64,000 nt of DNA from Phycomyces nitens (Eukaryota; Mucoromycota; Mucoromycetes; Mucorales; Phycomycetaceae), in contig JAHRBC010000003.1 of assembly GCA_022702545.1 (NCBI GenBank), positions 3,348,001 through 3,412,000 of the forward strand. Reading direction: 5' to 3'. Below, piece by piece: positions 35,871 to 47,061 of this stretch. A model generated the notes under the pieces. That model was not told the origin of the DNA. It made no database searches and saw only the letters and a program-made list of their open reading frames with translations. The position numbers and the translations under genes were made by a program. Position 1 is the stretch's first letter; each line of letters opens with the position of its first letter.

Positions 35871-38800
35871 ATGGCCACCACCAAAACAGACCGATCGTTC
35901 TTTAGAAAGACACGTGGAAACGCCATTGTCAAGTTGGTTAGAGAACGTATGTAACCACATGAACATCTTCAGCAACATTTGTACCAAGAACATTATTGAC
36001 GACAATGACTAGAGTACCTACGCCATGACATTCCATGTCTGGCTGAATCGTGTACAGTCTGTCCATGTTCAAGTCTTGGAGATCAAGGCCTTTTGAGTGC
36101 AGAAGCAGATCATTATATTATTCCTGATATGTCGGCAAGTCACGGCTTAATAGCCCTCTTTATGTTTATAGTCCTTTTTAGATATCATGGCCTTGGATTG
36201 AGCAAAGAAAACTGATGCCCTCTATCCTATGTTCCTTTTTCGTTTATGTGTATATGTGTGGGTGTGTGGGTGAATGCATTATTAGGTAGTTATGCGTTAC
36301 CTTGAGATTCTGGAGCAGGAAGAAATGACGGGGATCATTATTAGTCAGACCATTGTGACCTCGGTAGGGTTTTACTGTTTTACTGTTTTATGTTGGTATC
36401 GTGTGGCATCGTGTGGTGTCGTGTGGTGTCGTGTGGTATCGTGTGGTGTCGTGTGGAGGTTTAGAGTTAAAAATAGAGAAGATCAAGAAGCTTATTTATT
36501 ACAGTGTTCATTATCTTAATGTTTGGAAAAGGAGTCGGTTTCGTCTAAAGATCAAGATGTCTCACAGCCTTAATATGTTTTGTCTTTGTACACACGTACA
36601 AACAGCTACAGCAGCACGACAAACTTAGAACATATCGAAAGTTGCGTCATATCATCAACGATTCTAGACGAAAGAGTGTCATCTTCTACAACGAAGTGTT
36701 TGCAGACACCCAGACCCCACGTTTACCAGGTGAACCTGCTGCAGAGCGTGACTGGAGGGCCCTATGTAAACTAGGAGACTGGTATCATCACCATCTTGGT
36801 CAGAAGAAACGTATTATTCTACTCTCAGAGGTCCACCCTCAGCAGGAATCCAAAGATGTCTGTGTGTATTCGATGCAGAAATACCTAGACACATATTGGC
36901 CCACTTCTGCTTTACTCCAAGATTTGGTCCATTCATTGGCAAACGTGGAATTGGAGGATGATATGGAGCGTATCAGGATGTCATCTAGTAAGAGAAGAGG
37001 CAGTACTGGCCCAGCAGTCCAGGGGTTCATAGAGGTAGCTATCGACCAAGAGACAGGAGGTCTAGTGGAGTGTAGCCATATTTATTTTATATGGTATAGT
37101 ACAAATCAACCGAAGAACTTGAAGTGGGTATCAAATCTTCCCGGTTCTTTTCTGGAACTCTTCGCTGCAGATCAGACACTCGCGACCAAGCTTATGTGAA
37201 TGCGGCCGGAAAGGATATTCTTATTGTTGGCAAGCAAAATAGGAACCGTGCAGGTAAGATCACATCATATCCGATAAAAAAAATATCCTAATAATAGTCG
37301 ATCTGTATCATCATTTGATAGTCCATGGAGATACGGTGGTAATTGAACTATTGTCAGAAAACAATTGGGCCACTGCCTCGGATGAGATATCTTATGAAGG
37401 CAGCAATCCTGACGAAGGTATAGACGATCAGACCAATATTTATATCATCTAATGTGCATGCAGATGTCGAAGGGTCCCAGTGGGTTATTCAACAAACAGA
37501 AAAATCAAGACCAACTGGAAGGGTTGTGGGTGTCTTGAACAGAAATTGGCGCTCTTATGTTGCCACTATCCAAGAAGAAAGCCCAGAAGGATCATTTCAT
37601 CTTGCCATTCCTTTGGATCCAGTTATCCCAAAAATAAGAATCAGGCACCAAGAGGCAAAATTGATTCAAAACCAACGAATCGTTGTTCGCATCGATCATT
37701 GGTAAAGTGCTTAATTCTGGGGTAGTGAAATAGACAACACTCCACTATTCCTGGGCCGATTTCAACATATCATATGCATCTGTCGCTCACACGTTATTTT
37801 ACCTTGTTAAAGGCCAGTATCTTCTCAGTATCCACAGGGTCATTATGTACGGTCATTAGGTACGTCAGGGTGCATAGCTCATCATCAACTTTTACAATAT
37901 ATTCTTCAAGCACTCATTTTAAGGGTATTTATATGTACAGGCCCTATCCACCAGCTAGATACCGAAATATCTGCTATCTTGGTAGAGCATGGAATATCTG
38001 TATCCCAAGCAACCCAGGGATTCAGTGAAGCCTCACTAAAGGAAATGCCGATAGATACCAAAGACAATCCCTGGAGGCCTGATCAAGTAGATATTCCATA
38101 TCCTTATAAAATGCATGTTCTAAACAGATAATATTATTAGGATGAGATCAAACGTCGAAAGGATCTAAGACCTTTGACAGTGTTTAGGTATAATGGTCAG
38201 GATATTCAAATGGGATAGAGTATACTAAATTATCTTGTGTTTGTAGTATTGATCCTCCAAACTGTCAAGATATCGATGGTATGATAAACAAGGAAAAGAT
38301 GGACATCTAGACCAGGATATCAAAACTAATGTTGTTGTGTTTAAAAGACGCTCTTTCTATTCGTGAACTTAAAGACGGGAATATCGAATTGGGTGTTCAT
38401 ATTGCTGATGTGAGTTACTTTGTCAAAGAGCATTCATTAACCGACTTGGAGGCAAGAGCTAGGTAAATTGACCACATTTCATAAACCTGATTCACTGTTT
38501 CTGATCAATTATAATCGGGCTTTAGAGGAACTACCGTCTATCTGGCCGATCGAAGGTTTGACATGTTGCCTTCGGTACTCAGTGAAAGAATCTGCTCTCT
38601 TCGTGAAAACGTAGACCGTTATTCAGGTAAACCATCTATATCTTATAACATCTTTTTCTCAATCCCACTGCTAGTTTCTGTCCTTTGGACATTGGATAAA
38701 AAATTCAAGGTCTTGGACGTGTGGTTTGGAAGAACCATTATTCGCTCCAGTTGTGAAATGGAGTATGAGCAAGCCCAGCAAATGCTGAATGGAGAGTCTG

Positions 38801-40947
38801 TTGCAACTGGTTTAGGTATATATATATATATATTATAAACAAAAAAAAGAGACTAATATGTTGAAACTTTTTCAAAAAACATAATTTATGATACCAAGAT
38901 CCTGCTCTGTCCAGAAAATTGAAACCGTCTGTCGAAAAGTTGGCCCAAGTCTTGCGTACAATGCGGGTAATTTAACAACCAATGTTACATGTTTTCCTCT
39001 TTGATCCTAGTTGTATTGACTCGTATCTTTATCAACAGAGCCATCGTTTGGCAAAGGGAGCTCTTGAACTCGAAAGTTCAGAAGTCAAATTCAAGATTAC
39101 AAAAGATAATGAAATCACTGATATCAATATCCTTTTTTTTTTTAAAAAAAAAACCTATATTAATAGAAAGTCTAGCTTGCTGTGTGATGATTATTAACAG
39201 TATCCTTGACTTTATTCTTGTCTCTTTACTCCCCAAGGATAGCATGGAGATTCATGGTTTGGTCGCAGAAGCCATGATCATGGCCAACTCTTATGTCGGA
39301 AAGCGGGTCTACCAAGGTTACAAAGATGCGGCTCTTTTGCGTCGCCATCCTCCACCCAGCCCAAACCAATTTGAGAGATTGATAAAGGCTGCTAAAAGTC
39401 AGGTATATTTATTAGAATTTAATTTTGTTGGCTAATAGACCGAAATATGAAAACAGAGAAGCTTTTAGACCTTTATTTTTAATACTGATCCATTCGCCTA
39501 TTATCGTTGATATTTAGGGATTTTCGGTCGATTTCTCTTCAAACCATAGTTTGGCAAGATCTTTGGAAATAATTACTCGTGGATGCCAGCAAAATCCTGA
39601 AATCACGCGCATGTTAAAGACAATGGCTACAATGGCAATGAACGAAGCAGGGTAAAGGATTTAAATTATATTAAGCAAAAAACAACCAGAAGACTTACAG
39701 TACTTTGGTCGAACTTACATAATGCAGATATGTTTCGTCTGGACAGTTTGCCGTAAGCGATTATTACCATTATGGACTTGCATTGGAATACTACACTCAT
39801 TTTACGGTAAGACTCTATTCCTCTTTTTTTTTTTTTAAAAAAAAACAAGGTAAAAGTAAAATTGACATTTACAATCTGTACATCTCTTCAGTCGCCTATT
39901 CGCCGCTATGCTGATGTAGTAGCCCATCGACAGCTTTTGATGTGTGTCAAAGATTCGGTAGCAGTAATGGATACAAATGTCCGTGGAACTGTCATGACTC
40001 AGGACAGTAAGATTGCTGAGATTTGTACAAATCTCAACTTGAAATCAAGAGAGTCCAAGTTGGCACAAAGAGTAAGAATTATTCATATAATACATTTTGT
40101 CAGTACTTACTGTCCAGATATTCAAATAGGATTCAACGGAGCTTTTTCAAAGTTTGTATGTTCTTCAGCATGTAAGTCTTTGGCTATATTATTTTCAAAA
40201 ATAACATTCAATTTACTTTATTTTAGACCATGAAAAGTCCATTGATTGAAAGTGGCATAATTTCCGAAATTCGATCCAATGGTTTCTATGTATTCTTGCC
40301 AAGGTAAAGTCGTTTTTAAGGTGCTCTCCATGTTAACAAATGTTTCTTTTTATATATAAAAGACTCGGTCTTAAAGGACCTGTATTTCTGCTAGAAAAGA
40401 ATGGGTCGCCTATTGTCCCTCTCACACTTGTTTCTGACAGAGCCAAAGGTTAGTATTATCGTAAAGTTATGTTCTGTAGAGAGAAAGTGCTAATACTGAT
40501 GTTACAATAGAAGACGAGTATATACCCAATTGTCACATCGAAGTGTCTCTGCCGACTCATGTTTCTGTAACCTCAGCCGATCTTCCTAATCCAATCAACT
40601 TTCAATTGTTCGATCGTGTTTGTGTTTCTCTCAAGCTACGTAAATCGCATGCCCACCGCCACATGGTTTACATGACTCTTGTTGGCCTTGAACACACCAA
40701 AAAACTAGGTTCAAATCAGCTAAATACAGCAAGAACAGAACAATTATCAAAAGATGCCATGATGCGATCGATTTCTAAACAAGAAGAGGCAAATTCTCAG
40801 GCTAATGCCTATAAAGACCGGTCCAAAGAAGAAGTAGAGATGCGCAAACAAATGCGAAAGGCAACCAAGAACAACAGTAATTCTATTTATCAGCTTTTGG
40901 AACCATTCAGAAAGTTGTCTATAATTGAAAGTACTACATCGCAGTAG
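35871..40947 (+). CDS. DIS3L: DIS3L-type 3'-5' exoribonuclease (cytoplasmic exosome, RNB domain)
   Basis: Twenty-four exons give 1061 residues in frame: 35871-35946, 36013-36134, 36286-36363, 36606-37034, 37100-37253, 37322-37417, 37464-37701, 37813-37859, 37941-38086, 38141-38187, 38247-38278, 38348-38462, 38526-38626, 38675-38815, 38899-38966, 39039-39126, 39230-39402, 39518-39651, 39728-39806, 39892-40071, 40130-40171, 40227-40303, 40363-40448, 40511-40947. The N-terminus has the CR3-like cysteines ([20 protein letters not shown]) and PIN-like region with YLEIL..GIII; then cold-shock folds ([18 protein letters not shown]) and the RNB domain with [19 protein letters not shown] (D480, D486, D488, D489), [33 protein letters not shown]. 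Spacing follows human DIS3L (1054 residues). It degrades RNA 3'-5' with the exosome. Intron 2 is GC-AG; intron 16 is AT-AC, U12-type. The active-site acidic residues look intact. Confidence 0.93.
36397..36456. repeat. Decanucleotide tandem repeat, six copies, inside DIS3L intron 3
   Basis: Units of TRTCGTGTGG (one CATC variant) repeat six times in the 242-nt intron between 36363 and 36606. It explains the Val/Trp/Cys-rich reading frames here, which are not genes. Confidence 0.9.
39127..39229 (+). other. Probable U12-type AT-AC intron of the DIS3L gene
   Basis: No GT donor in the region joins the flanking exons in phase. The donor reads ATATCCTTTT, matching the U12 consensus /ATATCCTT; TCCTTGAC at 39203-39210 matches the U12 branch consensus TCCTTRAY; the intron closes with AC at 39228-39229. 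Joining phase 1 to phase 1 restores [13 protein letters not shown], which lines up without gaps with the corresponding stretch of animal DIS3L proteins. The intron is 103 nt and contains T11 and A10 tracts. A GT-AG alternative would delete conserved residues. Confidence 0.75.
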
Positions 40948-41329
40948 AATAAAGCAATAAAAAAAGGCAAAAGTTTATCCATTTCTTACCGTCAATAGCT
41001 TAAAATATAAGCTCCATACCTTACTATACATAAAAGCCAAAAGATTAAAGGATGTATTTACAGGAAATATTTAAATAAAACTTTTATTTATAATGGAGTA
41101 TAGACTTGGGCTACTTGAGTATATAAATCTGATTTATCCAAGATAATGAACACTGGCCAAATCAATAACTTGTCGAATGACATATTCTAGAACCTTTAGA
41201 TTCAGTAAAGATAATTTATATTCGACAATATTTTTTATAAAGAAAATATTTACTCTAAAATACATACACTCATTATTTTTAGATATATTCACCAAAAGAA
41301 GGGGGGCAAAAAAACCCCCCGTGCAAGCT
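40948..41329. other. Convergent intergenic region with a G6/C6 hairpin
   Basis: 3' flanks of DIS3L (plus) and the SFR1-like gene (minus), AT-rich. At 41301-41320 six G and six C flank an A-rich loop, a potential stem just past the SFR1-like stop codon. Confidence 0.5.
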
Positions 41330-41900
41330 TTATTCAATTAAAAGTTCGTCGGTTTCTTCCGAGTAACGGACCAAGACTGGATCGATATGTAGGTTTTTTA
41401 AGAGATTCTTTAGAGGTTTCTCTTGACTGTCTTCATTATCTTGCTCCTCGAAAAAGATGGGGTTTTCATTAAACGCACACTGAATCTCAACAATTACTTG
41501 CTATTTAATTGTTTAGTAGAAATATTTAACAAGTTCCATATTAGCATATAATTTCATTTTCATACCTGGGCTATGGACCTCCATTGGGCTATCAAAGTAT
41601 TCATTTCCTCGAGTGTGCTCTTTATAAAGTTCAACAGACTAATAATACAGTTTGTATAATTATTTATTCACCTGTTCCTTATAACGAATGGCTCTTTTTA
41701 GTGTCTCCATTTTTCCATCCTGTTCCCGAGATTGTCTGATTAGATCCAAGTATTTGGTCGGGACTTTTTTGGGTGGTTCTGACAGACGTGTAGCTGGCAG
41801 AGATCTCTTGGATATATTCTAGGGAGCGGTAGCATGAGCACCCCTAAGAGCAAAATGTCGTACTGTTAAAATAAATGCACTGGTGTCCTACCTTGTCCAT
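41330..41900 (-). CDS. SFR1/MEI5-like recombination mediator subunit (short)
   Basis: Four exons, complement(41892..41900), (41672..41818), (41566..41619), (41330..41500); 126 residues. The first exon is only 9 nt (Met-Asp-Lys). The protein has a coiled-coil region (IRQSREQDGKMETLKRAIRY) followed by TLIAQWRSIAQQVIVEIQ and, near the end, LKNLLKNLHIDPVLVRYSEE. WRxxxQ..L.E and the Leu-Ile-Asp..Leu..Tyr ending are typical of the C-terminal half of Sfr1/Mei5, which binds Swi5/Sae3 and stimulates Rad51/Dmc1 filaments. It is much shorter than most relatives, which carry a long disordered N-terminus that is not essential for Swi5 binding. Family assignment rests on a short conserved tail, so moderate certainty. 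Confidence 0.65.
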
Positions 41901-42350
41901 AGCAGAAAATACCAAGTATATAGTAAAAGTTAAAAAGATATAGTGCGTATTATATACAGTATATAAAATAAAGAATGCGTATTGTGCTCGTTCTTTTTTT
42001 AAAATCTGGGCGTCAACAATAATGGATGTGATGTGAGAAATGTAAGAGGAAGAGTAGAATCCAAAATTAATCCAACCCCTTTAATTTCCCTTCTCTCTCA
42101 TTTATCTTTACTTTTCTTCCTTTTTTTTCTTTACCAAAGAATTTAATCTTTCTGGATATCTTACAAAAGCTCATTTTTTCATTACAAAGGCTCTGCAACT
42201 CTCATCAAGCTAAAAAATATTTTATCTTTTTATTTCTATATATCGATACGCACATAGTCATCCACTAAAAACATATAAGAGAATTCTGATACTAATATTA
42301 AAGGACAGGTGATGTAATGTAAGTTTTTCATCACTTTCTTGATAAATCAT
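41901..42350. other. AT-rich intergenic region
   Basis: Promoter side of the SFR1-like gene, T/C-rich between 42075 and 42140. No gene supported. Confidence 0.45.
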
Positions 42351-42376
42351 CTTTGGTAAAACTAACTACCACCAAG

Positions 42377-42738
42377 TGGAAATACCGTGAACTGGCTTAT
42401 TACTCTATAAATGAGGAGACAATAGGTGGTGATATGAAAAAGGTCTTTGCTTTTCAATATGGTGAGATGACTCGATTAACTAATCTTGCTATTTTATTGA
42501 ACTGTCACAGGAGGAAGAAATATCGATGCTTGGTACGATAATTTAAAGATACCTTTCATTTTTTACAATAGTAGCAGAAAAAATGGAAGCGATAGTTTAT
42601 CATATTCTCAGGTACGCTGAAACAATTGCGAATATACTAAATAAAAGCATGGATCACTGCAAAATAAATTATTATGCTTTTGTGGTTGACATGACAAACG
42701 AGGAAGAATGCAACCCCCTTGATGAGAATCATAAATAA
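42377..42738 (+). CDS. Possible short multi-exon gene or remnant, unrecognised
   Basis: A coding-like block WKYRELAYYSINEETIGGD runs to a GT donor after 42466. Skipping to the acceptor before 42512 restores frame with GRNIDAWYDNLKIPFIFYNS and SYSQ up to a donor near 42612. A last piece, ECNPLDENHK then stop at 42738, could follow. Exon joints are in phase and codon choice looks real. The acceptor at 42376 (accaccaag) has no clear upstream start-containing exon. I do not recognise the protein; it could be a decayed gene. Confidence 0.25.
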
Positions 42739-43189
42739 AATCTTTGGATACCTAAATATTGACAAAATATTTCAAGTCAAGGCCAATTAAGAGGCACAAG
42801 GAAGCCTTTGTAACATTTATATTATTGGACTGACAGTATTATTATCAATAATAAAATTATAAAACATATCAAAAATACAAAAGTGGCTTTTGGTTCCTCT
42901 AGGTTGACCAACATACCCACACATCTCTTGAAGGGTCAATATATAGATCATATAAAATTTGACAGACACACATCAACAAACTAGTATTTATTAACTTTGG
43001 GCTCTCCTAAACCAAGTCTAAAGAGAATGTTTCTCACTGTATGAGTATAAATGGTCCAAATATAAAACATTTGAATTTACCAAAATATCACAACTTTTGA
43101 TTAAACTCATATTTGCCGAATTTTAGATGAAAAACAATATACTTTGAAAAATATTGTCCCTCACAAGTCATTGCCGCACAAAAAGCATA

Positions 43190-43930
43190 CATCCAGAATC
43201 CTTTACTTTTAAACAAAATTGTGTCCTTCCAAGATCAAATTTACCTCCTTTGCACTCGCATGAGCAAGCTGAAACTCAGAAGGTCAAACTGCATGCACAA
43301 CTGAGTTTCTTAGATATTTTTACTGCCCCTTTGGATACTCAAACATCAACCACTCTCCTTACCTCCAACCTCCTCTACAATCTGTCTGTCAGTTATTCAT
43401 AGGAATCTACTCCCTCAATAAAACTCTCAAGTCTGTTATTATTTTTCCAATACACCTTGTTTTCCCAAATATTCACTAAAGAGGGTAAACAAGTTCTCTT
43501 GACCAAATATTCTCCCGTCCCTAGTATCAATTACTTCCCTCCCCTCACTATTTCTCAAGCAACCAAAACATTTCACTGGGACCAACAATGAAATAATTCC
43601 TCTCTTCGCCAACTGCGATACGCTATTTTGGGCATTCTACAATCCTTTGATGTTATTGCTCACTCTATTATACAGGCTCTCCCTGATGAATACAAGCAAC
43701 GGATTTTCTCAATTATTGATAATGATCTAGTCATGATATTGTATGTTGAAGATACGATCAATGAACAGCGGAATGAATTAGTCATTAGAGTTATCGATCC
43801 CACTTTTTCAATGAATTCCAAAGTCTCGGATTACACAATGTTTCCTGACACTTCGAGAAATAGTTCCTCAACAAACTGTTTTACAAAAAGCCGCCCACAA
43901 TGCAGTATCCAATTCTCGTTCGCGTTTTGA
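43190..43930 (+). pseudogene. Degenerate gag-like ORF, probable retroelement remnant
   Basis: Pieces in changing frames read as one former polypeptide: LDIFTAPLDTQTSTTLLTSN, then GKQVLLTKYSPVPSINYFPP, then ILQSFDVIAHSIIQALPDEY with KQRIFSIIDNDL. At least two stops separate them (near 43400 and 43591). The Leu/Ser/Pro-rich style and the absence of flanking gene structure resemble gag regions of fungal retroelements, but no zinc knuckle or protease/RT follows. Assignment is tentative. Confidence 0.3.
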
Positions 43931-44580
43931 TCCCAAACATGTCACTCCCACTCATGACCAGCAGCTACAAAGCGTTGACGAGCAGTCCGTCTCAACCTCC
44001 AAACAAACCTTACAAACTTGTCTGAAAAAAAATCCCATTTATTTTTACTTTTTCGCGTTTCTTTGAAGAAGAGCTTGTCTGTTCTTATTCGGTGTCCGAT
44101 GGATTCACATAATTGACAGGCCATTGGGAATATGGCTACGTCAAGATATAATATCAAGCTACGTATCGGTTTGTTAACGATAGCTTTAGAATAGCAGATA
44201 ATAGTGATTGGCACTGATTTTATTTTCTATGGATTGGACACACATATTGTCTACAGAGTGTGTCTACAAGTAAATGAATAACAAGACTATTGGACAATAA
44301 TTATATTGGTATCCTATGGGAACACGTTTTATATAAAAATATTCTGAATAAAAATAAAAAAATAAAAAAAAAGAAATGGCACTTGAGATGATCTAAATTA
44401 AAAATCACGTGATGCACCAAACCACATAAAAATTTCGTCTATTATTAAAATAAGCCCGTCACGTATTAAAAATTTTCTCTTCTGGACACCAGACCTTCTT
44501 ATCGGATTGGTCAATAAAAGCCGGTCCCAAACTTTAAAGTTGAAAACTATAAAATAAAGTGCTGGGCAGACGGTAATTTT
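43931..44580. other. Intergenic region before the snoRNA locus
   Basis: AT-rich. A TATA-like word ctataaaataaag at 44548-44560 precedes the presumed start of the non-coding host transcript by about 30 bases. The minus-strand frame at 43942-44214 has no recognisable motif. Confidence 0.4.
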
Positions 44581-44715
44581 TTTTCTTTCTTCTCTCCTCT
44601 GACATTAGCCTGGTAAGTCTGAGTTTCAATCAGTTACTATTTTCGTATGCATATTATGTAATGTATATAATTTGAATGATGAAAAAACACTTGTCTTCAT
44701 TTTATCTTATCGACC

Positions 44716-44785
44716 ATGATGAAATAAACCGCTGTGCTTCGCTGAGTGCAGTTGATACTTGCCAGTATATTTTCCTGACAAATTA
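44716..44785 (+). ncRNA. C/D box snoRNA candidate, intronic
   Basis: Box C ATGATGA (44716-44722), D' CTGA (about 44741), C'-like TTGATAC, and box D CTGA near the 3' end are correctly ordered over about 70 nt inside a predicted intron and upstream of its branch site. Guide stretches are ccgctgtgcttcg (before D') and gccagtatattttc (before D); I could not match them to rRNA from memory. The terminal stem is weak. In budding yeast snR190 precedes U14 in one transcript, so this could be an analogous partner. Confidence 0.5.
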
Positions 44786-44957
44786 TATATATTACATATT
44801 GTTATTGTTATTATTTTATATAATATAATGATTAAATATACTAATATAACAACTCAATAGGATAAATCATTCCAAGAAGTAGCTCTTCATTCTATCCAGA
44901 ATCGATTAGGCTTCGATGAAGAAGGGTCCCAGCTATGTTGAGAGAGCAATAAATGTT

Positions 44958-45108
44958 TACATATGATGATGAAATCCCGTGTTCGCAGTTTCCTCTGGAA
45001 GAGACTTAGTCGTGGGCGAAAAATAGTAGAGACAAAACTTGTTTTTGACTTGAACTCTAGTAGCTCCTCTCATTGTCAGCAATAACACTTCCTTGGATGT
45101 CTGATGTA
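44958..45108 (+). ncRNA. U14/snR128: U14 C/D box snoRNA
   Basis: Both universally conserved U14 elements are present in order: domain A, TTCGCAGTTTCC at 44982-44993, complementary to the GAAACTGCGAA near the 18S 5' end; and domain B, CTTCCTTGGATGT at 45088-45100, complementary to 18S ACATCCAAGGAAG and directly followed by box D CTGA (45101-45104). Box C TGATGA is at 44964-44969, and TACAT (44958-44962) can pair with ATGTA (45104-45108) as terminal stem. U14 is essential for early 18S rRNA processing and guides one 2'-O-methylation. At about 150 nt it is longer than the yeast form (about 128) owing to the middle loop. Confidence 0.82.
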
Positions 45109-45178
45109 TTCATTATTCTCTCTTTCTTGGCATTTTATATTTTGGGTATGTATTATTTTTATTTTTATTTTTCAAAAG

Positions 45179-47061
45179 AGTTGAAGAAGGGGGCGTAAAA
45201 GGATGAAAATATACATCATTAAAAATAGGAAGAGCCGTCTAAGAGTTACCTTTGGGTAGCTGGTGCTGAGTGATGTAAAAAACTGAAAACATCTTCTTCT
45301 TCACTCTTTGGGATGAATTATTTGTTACGATTGCATTTAACTAATAATTGTTTTATCTGCAATAGGTTTTGGGCTTTTTCTTTCTTTCAAATAGTAGTTT
45401 ACAATATTTTATAATAAAAAATATTTACACTTTGAACCATTTATATTATGTTTTGATATGAGCCTATTCTTGTAAAGTATTAAAGTAACTGCTGCGCTAC
45501 ATTTAGACACTTGAATTATACTTTTGCAAGTGTAATCGCAGTCTTTGTCAGGGTTGGTTTTTAGAGGTCCTTTTGCACATTCACTTGAATAGGAGTAAAA
45601 GTGTCCAACTAAACAGCTCACAATTTAAGTTTTCTTTTTAATATATATATATATATATATTCAAGTCCCTTAACCAAACCTCCCTGATGATAATCATAAT
45701 GGGTCAATAGATGAAAAAGGTAAAAGCGCAAGTTTTACAATCCTATATTCTCTCTGTAGATAGCTTTGATCTGTCATGTCCATGCAGTATTATGGGATGT
45801 ATTTTCTGGGCTACTCATCTATCACCAGAGTGTGACGTTTTCTTGTGGCCCACAACCACAGACACTCCCGATTTCTTTGACCCCAAACTTTTCTCCAAAG
45901 ACAACATTCCTGTGGTTGAAACTAAAACCAGAAATGGGAGTAAAGGTTACCCGACAGCGAGGAAATGAAACTCGTTCCAGAGCCTGCTTCTGGATACAAA
46001 ACGCGACGTGATCACCATAGTCTGTGCAAATGACGATACTTTTTTTTGACAAGTTTAGATCTTTAGAATCTTTTAGTTTAGGCTGCCACAATTGTCGGTG
46101 TAATTGGCAATAATGGAATTTAGGAATTGCAGAGATTGGAATCTCTTGTTCATTTGAAGAAACTAGCACACTTTAGATTTTATTAAAGGGCTTACATGGT
46201 GTATTGTGCAAATAGCAAGTAATTCACAGACAGTCAATTCAAGATATATAGTCTTTTATTGCTTCTGTTTAACCAAGCCATCAGTGTGCCAGTCTTTAGC
46301 TAACAGTTGATTGCCAAAACAAGTGTCCAAGGGCTGAAACTTGGTCTAATTTTCTCTTTGGTGCAAAGCATATTTAGCCGTTTAGTACAAAAATGAATTG
46401 GCAGGTAATATTAGAATGCTCCATACCTTTTAATGACATCCAAAAGAGTCATTTTGACGTGTAAAATTTGTACAAATATCACAGTTTTCAACTTGTTTCA
46501 AAATCTAAAGTCAAAAAGTGGTTTGATGGAAAATAGGCTCAAGATTAAATGGCTTGACAATTGCTTCCCATCTAATATTCTCAAACAAGAATGATAGGTA
46601 CCAAACCAGGTCTCCAGAGCACACGGGTGATATAATGAACATTTCAGGTCAGTGTTTGAGTTGGTATTCTACCGTGAGCAAAAACACAGGTGCCGACTAA
46701 AAATACCAATTCAAACCAAAATCTCCCACATTTGTAGCCCATCTCTATAGGTCTCTAGTAAATTGGCACAAATTATGGTGTGTCAATAATTCATACAAGG
46801 GAATAAAAAGAGTACAATATATTGAAATAATAAAATTGAAAAATAAAGAATTGTGTGAATGAGTGAGTGCGTGTGTGTGTGTGTACATGCATTGAATCTG
46901 TGCATGCGTAAGAAAGTGAAGTGAAGTGCATGTATAGTTTTTTTTTTGAATGTATGGTGTAAATTAAACCAAGGACCTCTACATGTTGTGTTGGTATTGG
47001 TGATTTAAAGCTTCTGAACATATTTCACATTAATTATTTTTTTTTGCTTCTTGAAGGCCTT
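45179..47061. other. Intergenic region between U14 and alpha-tubulin
   Basis: A TA tract lies at 45641-45660 and a GT/CA run near 46869-46883. The block 45711-46170 is less AT-rich and open on both strands (85 codons plus, 115 minus) but shows no family resemblance; it may be an eroded element. At 45263-45303 GAGTGATGT and ACATC..TCACTC could form a hairpin. No gene supported. Confidence 0.4.

Larger units (their letters stand above)
44582..45178 (+). ncRNA. Non-coding snoRNA host transcript (predicted)
   Basis: A TATA-like box (44548-44560) and pyrimidine-rich start lead to a clean donor, CCTG/gtaagt at 44613. An acceptor aactcaatag at 44860 is preceded by tactaat-type branch sequence. The 248-nt intron contains a C/D snoRNA candidate; U14 lies further downstream. 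Exons have no conserved reading frame, so the transcript appears to be a carrier for snoRNAs. The second exon and the end are not resolved; 45178 is a guess from an AG preceded by a T-rich stretch. Confidence 0.4.

Noticed and set aside
35751..36005. Minus-strand ORF opposite the first DIS3L exons
   Set aside because: No family resemblance, and the plus strand encodes the conserved DIS3L N-terminus here.
36292..36519. Val/Trp/Cys-rich ORF over the decamer repeat
   Set aside because: It begins inside a real DIS3L exon but continues into intron 3 and the tandem repeat; not a separate gene.
45822..46169. 115-codon minus-strand ORF
   Set aside because: Open on both strands, no recognisable motif, no splice context; kept only as a remark in the intergenic entry.
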